Shown: piece by piece, positions 16,667-20,432 of the stretch
Numbering within the stretch: the stretch's first letter is position 1
How the letters are laid out: each line of letters opens with the position of its first letter
Origin: Mastigamoeba balamuthi
Lineage: Eukaryota; Evosea; Mastigamoebida; Mastigamoebidae
NCBI GenBank assembly: GCA_902651635.1
Contig: CACRSC010000018.1
Location: 334,020 to 354,451 of the forward strand
Reading direction: 5' to 3'
DNA length: 20,432 nucleotides
The notes under the pieces: model-generated
What the model was told of the DNA's origin: nothing
What the model saw: the letters and a program-made list of their open reading frames with translations, nothing else
The model's database searches: none
Program-made: the position numbers and the translations under genes

Positions 16667-19600
16667 CTACTTCTTCTCCCAGTAAGCCCCGTCGTTGGTG
16701 ACGGTGCGCTCGTTGACCACCGCGGTGACCTCCACGACGTGCGTCGGGCACAGCTGCGTCTCGTCAAAGAGGAACCATTCTGTCCAGTGCGGGCTCGAGT
16801 GGCTGTCGTACCCCTCCTGCGGCAGCACCCCGGGCGACTGTTGGTCTGCAGGACGCGCCAGAGAAGCCGGTGAGATGCGTATCATCGTCGTACAATAACC
16901 GGTGGCTCACCCATGTGGCACGTCCTCCCTGGTAGCGCCTTGAACATGACGATCCGCACCGTGTCGCCTTCTGACAGCGAGGACGGGCACGGGTACCCGT
17001 CGCTGGCCATCGCGAGATGCGAGTACTGCAGAGAGTACTGCGAGGCGCGTGGGCGGGTGAGCCAGAGGGCAGGGCGGGACCGACGGAGCGCACCTCGACG
17101 AAGCGCGTGGCGTAGACACCGTAGCGGGGGTCTCCGTACCAGCCCCTGTCCGTGCTCCTGCTCGGGTTGAGCGGGTGGCCTATGCGCAGCAGCCCACGGT
17201 GGCAGATGCTCTCGATGTTGTCGCTCGGGGTCCCGTGGAATGCTGCGCGTATGTCGAGCTCGTCCTTGGCCTCGTCGCGCTTCAGCACGTCGCGCATGAA
17301 GACCCTGCGCCGCTCGAACCAGTCCTCCAGCAGAGGGTTGGTCACCTTCCACACCCTCGTCGCGATGAATATCAGCGGGTTCAGCCCCTTCTTGATGCGC
17401 CTCTCAGTGTAGTCCGCGTGGTGCATCTGCGAACGGGGATGAGAGGGCTCCACGGGAACAGAAGTACCTGGTAGTACTGTGGGAGCGTCCTCTGGAACTT
17501 GCGGAGCTCCTTGCCGCTCATCTCCACGATCTGGGCGACCAGGGAGCTCTCCGGGACGGTCTTGTAGAGCACGACGTTGCGGGGCTCGCTAGCCGGGCCC
17601 TTATAGACGAGCGACCGCCTCAGCAGAGACAGGCGCCCTGCGCCTCTGCTCATCCGTCGGTGCGGGTTGTGTGACTCGCGCGCAATCTTCTCGAACGAGA
17701 ACCTTCTGCCGCCCGTCTCCGCGAGCTCCGGAGCCACGAGGCCCTGCACTGCGGCCTCGCCGACTGGCGGAGCGGCGGCGGCTGCGACAGTAGTGTGCTG
17801 CAACCCGACGGACACGGAGTGGCCCTGGTCTGCTGCGCGCCTCCTGCTCGACCTGCGGCGCCTCGCTACCACAATCGCCACAACACCGACGAACGCAACG
17901 AGGATGGCGCCGCCAACGCCCACGACAACGCCGACAACAACGCCGACGTGCGACTGGCTGTCGCTCGCCGAGTGGATGACGTAGCTGTAGTTTGCGGGCC
18001 CCGAGCACGAAGTGGACGGCAAGAAAGCAGACGCGTTGCTGAAAACGAAGCACCTCGGCCTACCAGGGTTCGGGCTCAGAGTGTACGCCGTGCACCCGCT
18101 CGTCTTGCTGCACAGGTCGCGGCACTCGCCTTCCTGAGAAACGTCCAGCACGGCCAGCAGAGTCCCGTTGTTCCCGGTCGCCGAGTGGCAGCCCAGGACG
18201 CCGGCGCACACGCCGTCCTTGGGGGACATCGAGGTGATCGGCCCCTTGAGGGCGCAGACCCCGCCCTCCGAGAACTCGAACCCCACGCATCCGCTTGTGC
18301 TGCGACATAGCGAGGCGCACTCGCGCTCGTCGCTCGACCTGGCGGACGAGAGCAGCACTCCGTCGAGGCTCATCGACGGGGCGCACTCCATCCTTCCGTA
18401 GCACGATGCCGTGGACGCCTGCGTGGACGTGACCTCGGAGTACAGGGTGCAGTTGTACTCGAACGGCATCCCTACTGTGATGCTCCAGCCCACGCACCCA
18501 CGCCTCGTGCGGCAGTGGCTCTTGCAGTCGTCCATGCCGCCCTCGGAAGCCAGTACGGCAAGGACGCTGCCCACGGGGGCAGTGGCTGTCTGGCAGGGCA
18601 GCATCTTGAGGCACCTGCCGTCCTTTGTGCTCGCTCTGGTGCCGTTGCGGGCCCTCGTGACACAGGTGAGCGCGCCTGACTGCGGAACGAGGCTGAAACC
18701 CACGCAGTTCGTCTGCGCCAAGCAGATGGAGAGGCACGCTTCCTCGCCGCTCACAGAGGTGCCGACAGTCGTGGCCTCGGCGAAGGCCGCGCCGGCGTCG
18801 CACTGCCGGATCGCCGAGCACACAGCGCCGGCGGCCGCAGAAAACGTCTCGACTGAGCTGAACAGCTCGCACTGCTGGTACACCGGGCCGTAGGTGATCG
18901 CCCACGCGGCGCACGCGGACGAAGCCCGGCAGAGGGTCGCGCACTGCGCGTCGCCGTTGAGGACGTTTGTCTTGGACAGAGAGACGCCCGAGATGCTCGT
19001 GGCCGAGCGGCACTGCATGGCGTGCGAGCAGGGGCTCCCGGTGGCAGCACCCGACGTGCGCAGGTCCAGCGGGCCTCTGTAGAGGCTGCACGTGGGCTTG
19101 GCGATGTCCTGGCCGACGAGCACTGTGTAGCCCATGCACCCGGGCGTCTGCGAGCAGTTGCGCGCGCACGCTCCGTCGTCGTCGGACGAGGACCCGATGA
19201 GCTCCGGGCTGCCGTAGAAGCTGGAGAACTGCGAGCACTGCAGCGCGGCCGAGCACGCGCGGGCGTCGCTGGCCAGGTCGCTGTAGAGGCCGCTCGACTT
19301 GATGACACAGTCCATGCTGTCCGGGTCGCCGCCCGCGCTCTGCAGGACCGTGTAGCCCGCGCACCCGCTGGTGGTCCTGCACAAGTGCGAGCACTCGACG
19401 TCGCCGGACGTGACCGCCACCGTCACGAGGTCGCCCCTCAGCGCGCTGCCCGGCACGCAGCGCAGCTCTGCCGAGCACAGCCCGTCCTTCCTCGGGGCGT
19501 CCGCGGGGCTGTCCGTCAGGCCCTCGTACCTGGCGCCTGCTGAGCCCTGGCGAGCGCAAGGGGGCGACGAGCGAGTGGGCCGGGGCGCACCTGAGCTCGC

Positions 19601-20090
19601 AGAGCCCGCTGGCCGTGTCGCACGTGAAGCCCGTGCACTTGGCGTCGGCCCTGCACGCCTGCGCGCACTGCGACGAGCCCGCGGTGATGGTGCGGCCCTG
19701 CGCCCACCCCAGCCTGCCGAACCCCGCGTCGCACTGGCCGGGAGCAGCGTCACAACGCGTCAGGGACGCGCCTCCGCCTCGGGAGTGCGTGCGCACCTGC
19801 AGGACAGCACCGCACTCTCCCGCGGTCTTGGCGACGGCGGTGGCGTACGAGAGGAGCGAGCAGAGCCCCGTGGCGTTGTGGCGGGACCACGCGCCGCAGC
19901 CCGCGGTGCGCGTGCAGAGGGCCTGGCAGGACAGCGCGCTGTCGACCGACGGAGACGACGAGAGCAGCGGGCCTGTGGGAGCGAGGCCCTCGGTGCACGC
20001 ACGGCACACGGCCACGCACAGGCACAGGCGCACACACACGCGGGCGGCCACCGAGGCGCGGGAGGGCGCGCGCGGCGTGGCGGATCGCAT
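16667..20090 (-). CDS. Predicted single-pass membrane receptor: PAN/Apple-like ectodomain plus cytosolic PARP domain, 1066 aa
   Basis: Exons on the - strand are 20090-19591, 19529-17468, 17426-17094, 17037-16911 and 16845-16667. The introns are 61, 41, 56 and 65 bp, all GT-AG, and the 3201 nt stay in frame. The start at 20090 gives a signal peptide (MRSATPRAPSRASVAARVCV, then a hydrophobic core ending CRAC). Nine Cys-rich modules follow with the pattern C-x3-C-x4-5-(G/A/K/N)C-x-(G/A)-(Y/F/W), then a distal Cys (for example ECSHLCRTTSGCAGY and ECASLCRSTSGCVGFEF). A transmembrane segment (about 690-715, GGAILVAFVGVVAIVVA) is followed by the stop-transfer RRRRSSRRR. About 135 cytosolic residues lead to a PARP catalytic domain (about 875-1066). 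His918 (AFHGTP), Tyr959 (YGVYAT) and Glu1030 (WTEWFLFDETQ) match the H-Y-E triad. It would transfer ADP-ribose from NAD+ to cytosolic targets. PAN/Apple assignment rests on cysteine spacing; the PARP call is stronger. Confidence 0.85.
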
Positions 20091-20432
20091 GGCGGGAGCG
20101 TCGGAGGGGAGGCGGAGTTGCCGAGTTGCCCAGGCGAGGAGAAAGTGCCCCGGGAGGATTGAGCGTTGATTAACTGCACCTCTCGAGATTCCCGAGCAAC
20201 TGAGCAGCGTCCCTGACGTCAAATATCTCACGGCCGCTCTCTTCGCTGACCGCCAACCGCCGCGGGGAAGCGGATGTGGGATCAGAAGGGGTGGAGGGGC
20301 GGAGGAGAACCCGGGGTATCGGACCGATCAGAGAGGGCGATATTTCATGGCAGCGACAAATCAATTGATTGTCCTTGGTCAAGCCGTCTTTCTTTCCCCG
20401 GGCTGGCATCTCTCTCTCTCTCTCTCTCTCTC
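20091..20432. other. Upstream region of the PARP receptor gene
   Basis: This presumably contains the promoter (- strand). The same reading frame stays open upstream to about 20231, so a longer N-terminus is possible, but the signal peptide favours the ATG at 20090. No TATA box is evident. Confidence 0.45.
20409..20432. repeat. (TC)n microsatellite at window end
   Basis: At least twelve TC units run to the last base, so the full length is not visible. Confidence 0.9.

Noticed and set aside
18060-20231. A 723-codon - strand frame as an independent gene
   Set aside because: Only its first part (to 19591) has the Cys-rich pattern and the signal peptide. Beyond the GT-AG intron at 19590-19530 the Cys modules continue in another frame, so the remainder is out of frame.

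Overview
This is nuclear DNA of a GC-rich, intron-containing unicellular eukaryote. The evidence is short spliceosomal introns (mostly 41-121 bp) interrupting recognisable eukaryotic genes: the SAGA-type adaptor ADA2, a villin headpiece protein, a PARP-type ADP-ribosyltransferase and a Cache-linked class III nucleotide cyclase. No lineage marker fixes the species. A free-living heterotrophic protist (for example an amoebozoan or apusozoan-like flagellate) would fit the cellulases, cyclase and headpiece protein, but that is a guess.

Left half, + strand (1-11306): a tandem family of secreted glycoside hydrolase family 6 (GH6) cellulases. One copy is cut by the window start (2-424) and three are complete (1671-3213, 7569-9075, 9756-11306). 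Each complete copy has three exons with introns at identical positions, a signal peptide, an intact GH6 catalytic core, a Ser/Pro/Lys/His repeat linker of variable length, and a hydrophobic tail that looks like a GPI-attachment signal. A membrane receptor-type adenylate cyclase gene (about 4504-7050) lies inside the cellulase cluster. The three complete cellulase genes have clear TATA boxes, and two share a further upstream element.

Right half, - strand (11685-20090): ADA2 (nine exons), a small villin headpiece protein whose 3' end is present a second time in a roughly 0.9 kb tandem duplication with an N at the junction, and a five-exon gene predicted to encode a 1066-residue single-pass membrane protein. 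That protein has nine PAN/Apple-like Cys-rich modules outside and an intact-looking PARP catalytic domain (His-Tyr-Glu) inside. This receptor-like ADP-ribosyltransferase is the most unusual object in the window.

The two halves converge at about 11307-11684. All gene models were spliced by hand from reading-frame continuity and homology; no transcript data were available. Long antisense open frames over the cellulases are judged to be composition artefacts.
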